The notes beneath the pieces are model-generated. The model saw only the letters and a list, made by a program, of their open reading frames with translations, had not been told where the DNA came from and made no database searches. This document shows, piece by piece, positions 9,333-18,686 of a stretch of DNA of 44,471 nt; the first letter of the stretch is position 1, and every line of letters starts with the position of its first letter. This stretch comes from Geobacteraceae bacterium. GTDB lineage: Bacteria > Desulfobacterota > Desulfuromonadia > Desulfuromonadales > BM103. The DNA is taken from the NCBI GenBank assembly GCA_024640545.1, contig JAHEEU010000003.1:1-44471 (forward strand), read 5' to 3'. The position numbers and the translations under genes were made by a program.

Positions 9333-9548
9333 ATGTACGTCGACCTGGACCAACTGAGAACCCTGATCACCAAGCACAGCGATGCAATTGACCAGAGCGT
9401 TGCCGGAACCGGCTACCTGGCCAGAACTGTCATCGGTGTCGCCACCTACCTGCTCGACAACGAAGGCGACCTCGAGCTGCTGACCGCCAGGCAGAGAGCC
9501 ACGTTTGACAGATTTCTGGCACCGCTGATGCAGGAAACACCGAGATGA
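9333..9548 (+). CDS. Small hypothetical protein, 71 residues
   Basis: Short soluble protein with no recognised domain. It is predicted largely helical, with acidic N-terminus (MYVDLDQLRTLITKHSD) and a Pro/Glu/Arg tail. The start at 9333 is preferred over the ATG at 9327 because the GGAGG ribosome site at 9322-9326 needs the 6-base spacing. It lies 19 bases after the LysR gene on the same strand. Function unknown. Confidence 0.65.
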   Translation: MYVDLDQLRTLITKHSDAIDQSVAGTGYLARTVIGVATYLLDNEGDLELLTARQRATFDRFLAPLMQETPR

Positions 9549-9674
9549 TGACATTCTTTTTACAAATTACTGACCTCCTCGTGACGACATGAGTGTGAGC
9601 GGGTGATTTACTGGGCTCCACAGCAAACAGCCCATGTGATGCACCCGTCACGTCAACCCAGAGGAGGAAAGACC

Positions 9675-11015
9675 ATGCAAACCACAGCCAAGCTTTACAC
9701 CATGATGCTGACCCTGGCCGTCCTGTTTGGTGCCGTACCGGCACCTGCCGCGCCCCTGGTCGGATGCGACCTCACCCTCGATCGCACCATCCTGCCTGCC
9801 GGCCAGGCACAAAAAACCGTCATAAAGATCAACCTCGATGTGCCGGCGATTCCGGTCGAAACGGCCCGCCCGCCCGTCAACCTGGCCCTGGTCCTGGACC
9901 GCTCCGGTTCGATGTCGGGAGACAAGATCGCCAAGGCACGCGAAGCGGCAATTGCCGCCCTGCGCCGCCTCGGGCCGCAGGACCTTTTCTCGCTGGTCAT
10001 TTACGACCACAACGTGCAAACCCTGGTCCCACCGCAGAGTGCCGCTAACAGCGAATGGATCGAATCGCGCATCAACAGCATCCGCACCGGAGGCAACACC
10101 GCCCTGTATGGCGCAGTCAGCCAGGGTGCGGCCGAAGTGCGCAAGAATCTCTACGACCGCTATGTGCACCGGGTCGTCCTGCTCTCCGACGGCCTTGCCA
10201 ATGTCGGGCCGAGTTCCCCGGCCGACCTGGCCCGCCTCGGAGCGGCACTGATCAAGGAGGGGATCTCGGTCTCCACCATCGGCATCGGCACTGATTTCAA
10301 CGAGGACCTGATGACCCAACTGGCCGACCGCAGTGACGGCAACCATTACTTCGTTGAATCCAGCCTTGACCTGCCGCGCATCTTTGCCGCCGAACTCGGC
10401 GACATCCTCTCGGTCGCAGCCCGCAAGGTGATGATCGAAATCGACTGCCCGAACGGCGTCCGTCCGTTGCGGATCATCGGCCGCGAGGGGCGCATCCGCG
10501 GCAACCGGGTCGAGATTCACCTCAACCAGCTCTACGGCGGCCAGGAGAAGTATGCCCTGGTCGAAGTGCTGGTCGAACCGGGGCGCGAAGACGAGCTGAA
10601 GAAGGTCGCCGATGCCCGCTGCTCCTATGAAAATGCCCTCACCAATGCGCAGGAGAGTTCAGTGGCCGTTGCCCAGGTGCGCTTCTCGCAGCGCCAGGAG
10701 GAGGTTCGCCGCTCTGCCAGCAAGGCGGTGCAGAAGGCAGTGGTGGACAACGAGATGGCGGAGGTCCGCGACAAGGCGCTCGACCTCTACAATGCCGGCC
10801 GCAAGGATGAGGCGGTGCAGCAGCTGAAAGCAAAGAGCAGCGAGATCTCCTCGCGCAGCCAGGCCCTCGGTTTCGGCGACATCGCCCAGGAAGCGGAAGG
10901 CGCCCTGCAGCAGGATGCAGACACCTTTGCTGCCCCGGCACCGATGGCACCGGCGGAGAAGAAGCTGCTGCGCTCGGAAAGCTACAAGGTGCGCAAGCAG
11001 CAAAAGGAATATTGA
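9675..11015 (+). CDS. Secreted von Willebrand factor type A domain protein
   Basis: 446 residues with a signal peptide ending near APAAA (residue 26). A VWA domain follows: LVLDRSGSMSG carries the DxSxS metal-ion-dependent adhesion site (Asp75), IRTGGNTALYGA supplies the conserved Thr, and VVLLSDGLANVG the conserved Asp. The remainder has a beta-rich middle and a charged helical region (about residues 330-420, likely coiled coil), ending in a basic tail. VWA proteins of this type act outside the cytoplasm as metal-dependent protein-binding modules; the partner is unknown. GAGGAGG stands upstream of the ATG. A hairpin follows 12 bases after the stop, then a sensor kinase/regulator pair 150 bases on. 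Confidence 0.88.
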   Translation: MQTTAKLYTMMLTLAVLFGAVPAPAAPLVGCDLTLDRTILPAGQAQKTVIKINLDVPAIPVETARPPVNLALVLDRSGSMSGDKIAKAREAAIAALRRLGPQDLFSLVIYDHNVQTLVPPQSAANSEWIESRINSIRTGGNTALYGAVSQGAAEVRKNLYDRYVHRVVLLSDGLANVGPSSPADLARLGAALIKEGISVSTIGIGTDFNEDLMTQLADRSDGNHYFVESSLDLPRIFAAELGDILSVAARKVMIEIDCPNGVRPLRIIGREGRIRGNRVEIHLNQLYGGQEKYALVEVLVEPGREDELKKVADARCSYENALTNAQESSVAVAQVRFSQRQEEVRRSASKAVQKAVVDNEMAEVRDKALDLYNAGRKDEAVQQLKAKSSEISSRSQALGFGDIAQEAEGALQQDADTFAAPAPMAPAEKKLLRSESYKVRKQQKEY

Positions 11016-11027
11016 TCCTTATGGTGA

Positions 11028-11054
11028 CCGGGGCGGGAAGTTTTCCCGCCCCGG
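11028..11054 (+). terminator. GC-rich hairpin after the VWA gene
   Basis: A perfect 12-bp stem (ccggggcgggaa at 11028-11039 with ttcccgccccgg at 11043-11054) and a 3-base loop, starting 12 bases after the stop codon. It lacks a following T run, so termination may be incomplete and may leave some read-through into the two-component genes. Confidence 0.55.
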
Positions 11055-11102
11055 ACTAAAACAGGAGTGGCAGCGGGCTGAATATGGAATCCCCGAGCCT
11101 TC

Positions 11103-11150
11103 TCCTGTATTCTGTGTTCTGTATTCTGTTTTCTGTGTTCTTTTTTCTTA
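11103..11150 (+). repeat. Degenerate tandem 7-base repeat, unit ttctgtN
   Basis: Seven consecutive near-copies in phase: tcctgta, ttctgtg, ttctgta, ttctgtt, ttctgtg, ttctttt, ttctta. It makes a pyrimidine-rich tract that ends 16 bases before the start codon of the sensor kinase gene. It could lie in the leader of that message or be a decayed intergenic repeat. Confidence 0.7.
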
Positions 11151-11166
11151 GTCCGATTGTTTACCT

Positions 11167-12836
11167 ATGACCCGACTGCGACTCATCACAACTTGGCTGC
11201 TCCTGCTGATCCCAACGCTGTTGTTGGGCCTGGGTGCGCTTTACCTGCTCAAGGGTGAGGAGACCCGCCTGGCCAGCAGCGCCAAGGCGGCGGCCGGCGA
11301 CCGCAGCACGGCGATCGCCGGCAATATCGATTTGGCCGTTGCCGAGGTCAAGGACGGCCTGCTCGAAACGCTGCGCACCCTGCCACGGGCAAGTCTGGCC
11401 AGGGAAGCTGACCAGCTTGAAGAGTGGAAGCGCGGCAACCCGCTGGTCCGCAATGTCTTTATCTGGGAGACCGGGCACGGTCTGCGCTACCCCGATCCGG
11501 AGATGCCGTCGAGCGACGAGGAGGCCGATTTCATCCGCCGCTACCGCGCCCTGTTCGCCAGCCAGACCCCCTGGCAGGGCCCGCCTGGCGACAGCGCCGT
11601 AAACAACAGCCCCGGCCAGGCGAGCAACATCCTGCTGGAACGCAGGGAACTACGCGAACTCGCCAAACAGGCCCCGGCAATGGCAGACGTCAGCGGAGCT
11701 CCGGCCTCGGACGCAGCCCCAGCCGTTACCAACGGCTGGCGGCCGTGGTTCGCCGACAACAGCCTGCACTTGATCGGTTGGTACGAGTGGACCGGCCGGC
11801 CGCTGCGGATCGGTGTCGAGGTCGAAATGATGGCTTTGCTGAGCCGCCTGCTCGGCAACTTCCCGGCCGAGCCTCCATACACGGAAACCTATGCGCTGCT
11901 CGATGGCAACGGCGCGGTATTCCACCAGGTCGGGCGCCTGGAAATCACTCCAAGCAGCCAGCCGCTGGCCACAGCCGCCATCGCCGGCCTGCCGCACTGG
12001 CGGGTTGCCGTCTATGCAAACAGCACGGACGGTGCCACTGGCGGCAGTTTCCTGCTGCTCGGCTCGCTGCTGGTCGGCATTTTCGTGGTCGCCATCCTGT
12101 TCGGTGGCTCGCTGCTGCTCTGGCAGGCCCACCGCAACCAGGTGGACGCCTGGCAGAAGACCTCTTTCGTCTCAAGCGTTTCTCACGAGCTGAAGACGCC
12201 GCTCACCACGATCCGCATGTATGCCGAGCTGCTTGGTGAAAAGCGCATAGAGGATCCCGACAAGCAGAGACGTTACCTGCAGGTGATCATCCGCGAGAGC
12301 CAGCGCCTGACCCGGCTGGTCAACAACGTGCTCGACTTCAGCCGGCTCGAACAGGGGCGTCGTAAGTTTACCAGGGAGGAGGTAGACCTGGCCGCCCTGT
12401 TGCACGGGCTGCTCGACAACCAGCTGGTACGCATCGAGGAGGCCGGCATGCAACTGGCGCGGCAGATTGAAGCTTCACCGGCTGTGGTTGAAAGCGACCG
12501 TGACGCGCTCGAGCAGATCGTGCTCAACCTGATCGACAACGCCATCAAGTATGCCGCGGCCGGCAAACTTTTGCGGGTTGAATTACAGCCGCAGCAAGGC
12601 TGTTGGCTGGTGCGCATCAGCGATCAGGGACCCGGCATCCCCAGCGCTCACCGCCAGCAGGTTTTTGACAAGTTTCACAGGGTCGACACGTCGCTGACCG
12701 CCCGCCAGCAAGGGAGCGGGCTCGGTCTGAGCATCGCCCGCCAGCTCGCCGAAGGGCTCGGCGGGGCCCTGGTCTTCTGTCCAGGCAGCAACGGCGGGGC
12801 CTGTTTCGAACTCACTGTGCCGATGGGAGGTGAAGC

Positions 12837-12840
<4 letters not shown>
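11167..12840 (+). CDS. Membrane-bound sensor histidine kinase
   Basis: 557-residue two-component sensor. A transmembrane helix at about 7-28, a periplasmic sensing region of about 260 residues with no recognised fold, and a second helix at about 290-318 (LLLGSLLVGIFVVAILFGGS) lead to the cytoplasmic kinase. HisKA shows SVSHELKTPLTTIRMY with phosphoacceptor His340; HATPase_c shows NLIDNAIKYA (N box), DQGPGIP (G1) and GSGLGLSIARQLAE (G2). No HAMP is obvious. The last four bases overlap the start of the response regulator gene (ATGA), so the two are translationally coupled. The VWA gene upstream may be a target or a sensed partner; inference from position only. Confidence 0.93.
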
Positions 12841-13541
<701 letters not shown>

Positions 13542-13550
13542 ACAGCCCCC

Positions 13551-16055
13551 TCACTGGCGGTTGAGCGTAGCATCTGTTTCGGGCCCGAAAGGTTTCAGCA
13601 GAACAATCAACTGCGGCAGCAGGGTCAGCGCCGCCAACAGGGCGATAACCATCGCCAGAACGGTGAGCACTCCGAAGTAGATGCTCGGGATGAAATTGGA
13701 GAGCACGAGGATCGAAAAGCCGATGATGATGCTCACCGAAGTATAGTACATGGCATAGCCGATGCTGCCGTGGCAGCGATGCATTGTCGCCAGGTAATGG
13801 CCGTCCCTGGCAAACTCCCGCCGGAAACGATGGATGTAGTGAATCGTGTCATCGACGGCGATACCAACGCTGATCGCCGCGATGGTGATGGTCATCATGT
13901 CGAGGGGAATCCCCACCCAGCCCATGAAGCCCAGCACGGTCACCACCGAAAGGAGGTTGGGGAAGATGGCAATGAGGGAGATCTTCAGCGAGCGGAAGAG
14001 GACCATGAACATCAGCATCAGCGCGACCACCACCGCGCCCATGGTCAGAATCTGCGAAGAGAACAGGCTCTGCAGCATGTTGTTGTACAGCAGCAGCAGC
14101 CCGGCCAGCTGCACGTCCTCCGCCGGCAAACCGAGGTCCCGGGTCAGCCCCAGCCGGATGGTCCGAAGCAGCTCGTTGCGCCGCAGCTTCTTGTCCGAAT
14201 CCTTGACGCGCATGGCGAAGCGCGCCTGGTTGTGCTCTACGGAGACGTAGGGGCTCAGGATGATCCGACGGTAGGTTTCCGGCAGTTCGTTGTAGACCAG
14301 GGCCAGTTGGAAGTTGTCCAGGTCCTGGCCCCGGTTGATGCGGCGCCCGACCTGGAGCATCGTGCCCAGGGAGAGGACCTTGCCCGTCTCCGGCAGGGCA
14401 TCGAGATAGTCGTGCACCGCTTCGACCTTGGCCATCTTACGGGCCGTGAACCAGTACTGGGCCTGGCCCTTGTCCGCCTCGAACTCCGCCTCGAGCTCTG
14501 CAAAAACCCCTGTCGGCACGCCGCCTGCCGACTCTTTCGGCGCAGCCTCGTCCGCGGGGAAGCTGACCAGGACATCCAGGGGCGTCGTCCCGCCCAGTTT
14601 CTCGTCGATCACTTTCATTCCCTGGTAAATCTCCGTCGACTCCTTGAAATAATCGATGAAACTGTTTTCCACCACCAGCCGCGAAGCGCCCAGGATACTG
14701 CCGATCAGCAGCAGAAGGCTGAGCGCTATGATCAGTCGGCCATGACTTTCGGTAAAACGCCCCAGGGTTTTGCTGATGGAAAAAGACAGCTGACAGGAGG
14801 TGGGGATGCTTGTGGGGATCAACATCATCAGTGCGGGGAAGAGGACGAAGGTCAAGAGCAGCGAGATGCCGATTCCGGCACTCATCATCCAGCCGAAGTT
14901 GATCACTGGCAGGATATCGCACAAGATCAGGGAGCTGAAGCCGGCCACCGTGGTGAGCACTGCGAAGCAACAGGGCTTGGCCATGGAATGGACGGTCTCC
15001 AGGACCAGCCGCCGCTGGTCCGCCCCCGGGTCCATGCAGATGAGCTCGCGGTAGCGGACGATCAGGTGGATAACCACCGACATGGTGATAATCAACTGCA
15101 GGGAGATGAAGTTGGAGGAGATGACCGTGACCTCCCAGCCGAACATACCCAGCAGGCCGCAGGTGGCGACCACCGAAAGAACGCTGCAGAGCAGGGGGAG
15201 GACAACCCAGTGCAGCTGCCTGAAGATCAACCACAGGGTCAATGCCAGCAGGGAAAGGACGCATAAGCCGAAGACCTCAAGGTCGCTCTTGATGAAGGAG
15301 ATCAGGTCGTCGGCAATCATGCTGACACCGCCGAGGAAGAGTTCGGCCGTTCCCCGATGCCTGGCCATGACGGCCCGAACTTCCTCGATATTGTGATGCT
15401 GGCTGAGCCGCATCGCGTCGCGGTGGACCTTGAAGCGCTCCTGGACGTCGTCCAGCTCGGTGCGCTCCGCCGCCGACAGGCCACTGGCGTCCGCCTTCTG
15501 GCGCAGCTGATTGCGCCGCTCGAGCAGTTGTTTGAAGAGCGGGTCGTCAGGCAGAATCACCTGCAGAGCGGTGGTGCGCAGGTCGGGGCTGACCAGAAGA
15601 TTGCGGTAAATGGGGCTTTTCTGGAACTCCCTGCGGGCCAACTCCCGGTCGACTCCCGCAGACTCGAGGGTCCTGACATCATAAACCAGCTCCTTGACCG
15701 GCCGCGGCGGACTTTCCAGCAGGGGGACATCGAGGATGGACGTGACCGACTCGACCCCGTCGAGGGCCTTGAGCTCGTCGCGCAACAGCGCCAGGTCGGC
15801 CAGGACCGCAGCCGAGAAGAGATCGTCGTGCGGAATGTAGGAGACGATCAGGAAATCCGAGCCGCCGTAGCGGTCGTTGACCAGGCGTGTGAATTGCAGG
15901 TCCTGGTCGTCCTCGAGGACCAGGGTCTCGGCCGAGGCGTCAATCTCGAGCTTGCGGGCCTGATTCGCCAGTGCGATCAACAGCAGCAGCATCACCAGCA
16001 GAACGGTTTTCGGATAGACCAGGATGAGCCGGTCGTAAAAGGCTTTCAACATCAC
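13551..16055 (-). CDS. RND/MMPL-family lipid exporter-like membrane protein
   Basis: 834 residues with the doubled RND layout: an N-terminal helix (TVLLVMLLLLIALANQA), a large periplasmic domain, five helices, then the same pattern repeated from about residue 425. Second-half transmembrane segments include ILTMGAVVVALMLMFMVLFR and DMMTITIAAISVGIAVDDTI, whose acidic pair VDD would sit in the proton-relay position. The half-size and lipid-type neighbours point to the MMPL/HpnN branch rather than drug efflux. The start overlaps the mlaC stop by four bases (ATGA), and mlaA lies just upstream. Together they suggest movement of lipids, possibly hopanoids or phospholipids, between inner and outer membrane. 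The substrate is inferred, not seen. Confidence 0.88.
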   Translation of the reverse strand: MMLKAFYDRLILVYPKTVLLVMLLLLIALANQARKLEIDASAETLVLEDDQDLQFTRLVNDRYGGSDFLIVSYIPHDDLFSAAVLADLALLRDELKALDGVESVTSILDVPLLESPPRPVKELVYDVRTLESAGVDRELARREFQKSPIYRNLLVSPDLRTTALQVILPDDPLFKQLLERRNQLRQKADASGLSAAERTELDDVQERFKVHRDAMRLSQHHNIEEVRAVMARHRGTAELFLGGVSMIADDLISFIKSDLEVFGLCVLSLLALTLWLIFRQLHWVVLPLLCSVLSVVATCGLLGMFGWEVTVISSNFISLQLIITMSVVIHLIVRYRELICMDPGADQRRLVLETVHSMAKPCCFAVLTTVAGFSSLILCDILPVINFGWMMSAGIGISLLLTFVLFPALMMLIPTSIPTSCQLSFSISKTLGRFTESHGRLIIALSLLLLIGSILGASRLVVENSFIDYFKESTEIYQGMKVIDEKLGGTTPLDVLVSFPADEAAPKESAGGVPTGVFAELEAEFEADKGQAQYWFTARKMAKVEAVHDYLDALPETGKVLSLGTMLQVGRRINRGQDLDNFQLALVYNELPETYRRIILSPYVSVEHNQARFAMRVKDSDKKLRRNELLRTIRLGLTRDLGLPAEDVQLAGLLLLYNNMLQSLFSSQILTMGAVVVALMLMFMVLFRSLKISLIAIFPNLLSVVTVLGFMGWVGIPLDMMTITIAAISVGIAVDDTIHYIHRFRREFARDGHYLATMHRCHGSIGYAMYYTSVSIIIGFSILVLSNFIPSIYFGVLTVLAMVIALLAALTLLPQLIVLLKPFGPETDATLNRQ

Positions 16056-16678
16056 TGCGCCCCCGGACGGCTCCCCGTGTCGACCGGAGCAGGGAGGGCA
16101 AAGCTGCCTTCGCTCTTGAGCTTGCCAAGCAGGTCGTCGATGGTGCCCTCGCTCAGGACCCCGTCAAACTGGGAGCGATAGGTCTGGATGACGCTCACCC
16201 CGCCGATCTCCACGTCGTAGATTTTCCATCCCTGGGCGGCGCGGTAGAACTTGTAGAGCATGCCGATACGGCTGTCCCTGGAAACCATGGTCGTCGGCAT
16301 ATGCACCGTTTTCCCTTGCGCCTGCGGTTCACCATAGAGGATTTCTTCGTCGGTGTAGAGGTCGAGCTTGTCGAGGTAGGAAGCCTGCAGACGCTTGATA
16401 AAGAGCTCGGAGAATTCCAGCTGCTTCGCCTGGCCGAGGCCGGGCCAGTACTTCGAGCCCAGGCTCAGTTTGGCCATGGTCTGGTAGTCGAAGATCGGTG
16501 AGACGATATCGAGAATCCGTTCGTTTCTGTGGACCTTGTCCAGCGTCTTGTCCTGCAGCAGCACCACCACTTTATCGACCTTCCCCTTGAGTAAATCGCG
16601 CACCTCGTCCAGGTCGCCGGCCAGGGCCGGCGTAACAGCAAGGCAGAGACAGAGAATGCCGGTTAACAGGAATTGCAT
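16052..16678 (-). CDS. mlaC: MlaC/Ttg2D-family periplasmic lipid-binding protein
   Basis: 208 residues with signal peptide (MQFLLTGILCLCLAVTPALA). The MlaC/toluene-tolerance Ttg2D fold is recognisable from RNERILDIVSPIFDYQTMAK, LGSKYWPGLGQAKQLEFSEL, and GWKIYDVEIGGVSVIQTYRS. In the Mla system MlaC carries phospholipids across the periplasm between MlaA and an inner-membrane partner. Here that partner is probably the RND-type protein whose start overlaps the stop codon. GGAG lies 6 bases before the ATG, at the end of mlaA; the intergenic gap is 9 bases. Confidence 0.9.
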   Translation of the reverse strand: MQFLLTGILCLCLAVTPALAGDLDEVRDLLKGKVDKVVVLLQDKTLDKVHRNERILDIVSPIFDYQTMAKLSLGSKYWPGLGQAKQLEFSELFIKRLQASYLDKLDLYTDEEILYGEPQAQGKTVHMPTTMVSRDSRIGMLYKFYRAAQGWKIYDVEIGGVSVIQTYRSQFDGVLSEGTIDDLLGKLKSEGSFALPAPVDTGSRPGAQ

Positions 16679-16687
16679 GAGTACTCC

Positions 16688-17491
16688 TTACTCCTCGATT
16701 TGCTTATTCCGTCGCTGTTCGTAGCCGTCCCTGAGGAAGGTATAGAGGTCGACAGCATCCTTTTTCAAGCTCTCGTACTCGCCGATATGCAGGGACGTGT
16801 AGTTCACCCGGTCATAGGCGCGTACGGCCAGCTGCACGTCGGTCTCTTCGATATAGCTGACCGGGTCAAGGAAATAATCAGGGATGAGGCCGAGAGTGTC
16901 GCGCAGGTTGGAGGGCCCCAACAGCGGCAGCACGAGGTGAAAACCGCTGCCGACGCCGTAGTGGCCAAGGGTCTGGCCAAAGTCCTCCGGGTAGGCCTGC
17001 AGCCCGAAGCGGTTGGCCGCCGGGTCGCCGAAACCGAGCACGCCAACCGTCGTGTTGACCAGGAAACGCGCCAGTTCGGTACCGGCCCGTTTCGGCTTGA
17101 GCTGCAGCAGGTTGTTGGCAAAGCGCACCGGCATCAGCAGGTTGCGGAAGAAGCGCCCCACCGCCAGCCTGGCCCCCTCCGGCACCACCGCACGATAGCC
17201 CTGGGCGACCGGCTTGAGCAGCCAGAAGTAGATCTTGTCATTGACCTGGGTCATCAGCCGGTTGTAGCCGATCAACGGATCACTGACCGGTTCGGTGGCG
17301 CCCGCCGTAAATTCTTCTTCAAGGGCGAAGGGATCCCCCCCGACCGCGGCAAGAGAACTCACCTCAGGCCCGGTGGCAGAAACAGGTTCGTGAACGGCAG
17401 CGGGATGAGCTGCACATCCTCCGGAAAGGAGCACCAGAATGGCCAGGAAAACCGGCAGCCTGGCGGGGGTTGTCCGGGGAAGGCTTGTCAT
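16688..17491 (-). CDS. mlaA: MlaA/VacJ-family outer-membrane lipoprotein
   Basis: 267 residues. A lipoprotein signal with lipobox LSGGC (Cys about residue 26) anchors it to the outer membrane. The MlaA core starts at SDPLIGYNRLMTQVNDKIYF and includes RFFRNLLMPVRFANNLLQ, RFLVNTTVGVLGFGDPA, YPEDFGQTLGHYGVGSG and LGLIPDYFLDP, all family signatures. MlaA sits with porins and removes phospholipids from the outer leaflet. The start at 17491 has GGAGG five bases upstream; the frame stays open to 18412, but that part is antisense to the AEC gene and is not coding. First gene of the mlaA-mlaC-RND operon; no mlaFEDB genes are nearby. Confidence 0.92.
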   Translation of the reverse strand: MTSLPRTTPARLPVFLAILVLLSGGCAAHPAAVHEPVSATGPEVSSLAAVGGDPFALEEEFTAGATEPVSDPLIGYNRLMTQVNDKIYFWLLKPVAQGYRAVVPEGARLAVGRFFRNLLMPVRFANNLLQLKPKRAGTELARFLVNTTVGVLGFGDPAANRFGLQAYPEDFGQTLGHYGVGSGFHLVLPLLGPSNLRDTLGLIPDYFLDPVSYIEETDVQLAVRAYDRVNYTSLHIGEYESLKKDAVDLYTFLRDGYEQRRNKQIEE

Positions 17492-17742
17492 GAGGCCTCC
17501 TGGTTGCGGACAGGGCTTGCCGGCGGCAAACGAATTATGCCGCATGTCCGGCACCGACATGATACAGCAAGCCCGGGTTGTCTGTAATTTTACCATGCGG
17601 CAGGCAAATCTTCTCGCCAACGGCGAATGCAGCCCCCTGCCTGCACAGGTCAGGGGAACACCCGCGCCGGCAGGCGGGAAGGAAACGGCGCCGTCAAGGC
17701 CGGTCGGCCGCACTGTTTCGAGGCGGTGAACAGAAGGAGGGG

Positions 17743-18648
17743 TTAGAGGATGACCATGATCAGGGTCAGGGTCACCAGGCTGGCCAGGGTTGAGACAAGC
17801 ACCACGGAGGTGACAAACTCCGGGACGATATTTTTCTCCTTGGAGATGATGGCAACCAGGATGGCCGTGGGCATGCCGGCCTGCAGGACCCCGGCAGCAT
17901 AGTCGATATGGGCCAGTCCGAAGGGAATCGCCACCAGGCATGCCAGGACCGGGGCCAGCAGCAGACGGATTGAGGAGGCGACCACGATATCGGCGGAGAG
18001 GTGGACCCGTTTCTGCTCGAGCAGCTGCAGCCCCAGGGCAAAGAGCATCACCGGGATCATGCCATCGGCCAGGAGGCCGATCAAGCGCGACAGCATCAGC
18101 GGGACCTCCAGGCCACCATTGGAGACGATCAACCCGGGCACCGCCGCCCACAGGGCAGGCGTTCTGAGCAGGCCGCTCAAGGCCCCGCGGCTGCCGCCGT
18201 GGGCCCATCCGGCGACGCCGACACAGACCGCGAACGCCGTGATGCTGATGGCGACGAAGTAAATGGTGGCCGGCGCGACGGCCGCGTCGCCAAGCCGAAA
18301 GCGGATCATGGCCAGCCCGTAATTTCCGACGTTGCCGAACACGGCGATCATCACGAAGGCGGCGATCGTCTCCCTGGAGCGCCCCAGCAGCCTGGCCACC
18401 CCGCCCGCGCACAGTGCGGTCAGCAGGTGGGTCGCCGCGATGAAGCAGATCATCTTGGCGGCGTTCTCCAGCGGTATGGCAGAACGGCCGATCGCCTGGA
18501 AGATAAATGCCGGCACGAACACGTAATAGGCCAGGCGAGTCAGGGTTTGGGCCTGCAGGGCCAGGCGGCCGCCCAGCAGGTAGCCGAGCAGGACGATGCC
18601 GAAAACCGGCATGATGACATTGAGAAAGACGTTGAAAAGTTCTGTCAT
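17743..18648 (-). CDS. AEC-family transporter (auxin efflux carrier type), copy 2
   Basis: 301-residue polytopic membrane protein with about ten helices in two repeats (for example LFNVFLNVIMPVFGIVLLGY at the N-terminus and SVVLVSTLASLVTLTLIMVI at the C-terminus). Conserved family segments are FGNVGNYGLAMIRF and LQAGMPTAILVAIIS. AEC carriers move organic acids, malate being a common substrate in bacteria. It lies 38 bases downstream of a second AEC gene on the same strand, presumably one operon. The two are paralogous but not close copies. The substrate is not deducible. Confidence 0.87.
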   Translation of the reverse strand: MTELFNVFLNVIMPVFGIVLLGYLLGGRLALQAQTLTRLAYYVFVPAFIFQAIGRSAIPLENAAKMICFIAATHLLTALCAGGVARLLGRSRETIAAFVMIAVFGNVGNYGLAMIRFRLGDAAVAPATIYFVAISITAFAVCVGVAGWAHGGSRGALSGLLRTPALWAAVPGLIVSNGGLEVPLMLSRLIGLLADGMIPVMLFALGLQLLEQKRVHLSADIVVASSIRLLLAPVLACLVAIPFGLAHIDYAAGVLQAGMPTAILVAIISKEKNIVPEFVTSVVLVSTLASLVTLTLIMVIL

Positions 18649-18686
18649 GGCACGCTAACGAAGAGGGGTCTCAGTTCCACGAGCCT

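Noticed and set aside
17492-18412. In-frame extension of MlaA by about 300 residues
   Set aside because: It lies within another frame of the AEC gene, is Arg/Gly/Pro-rich, and the lipoprotein signal with ribosome site at 17491 marks the true start.
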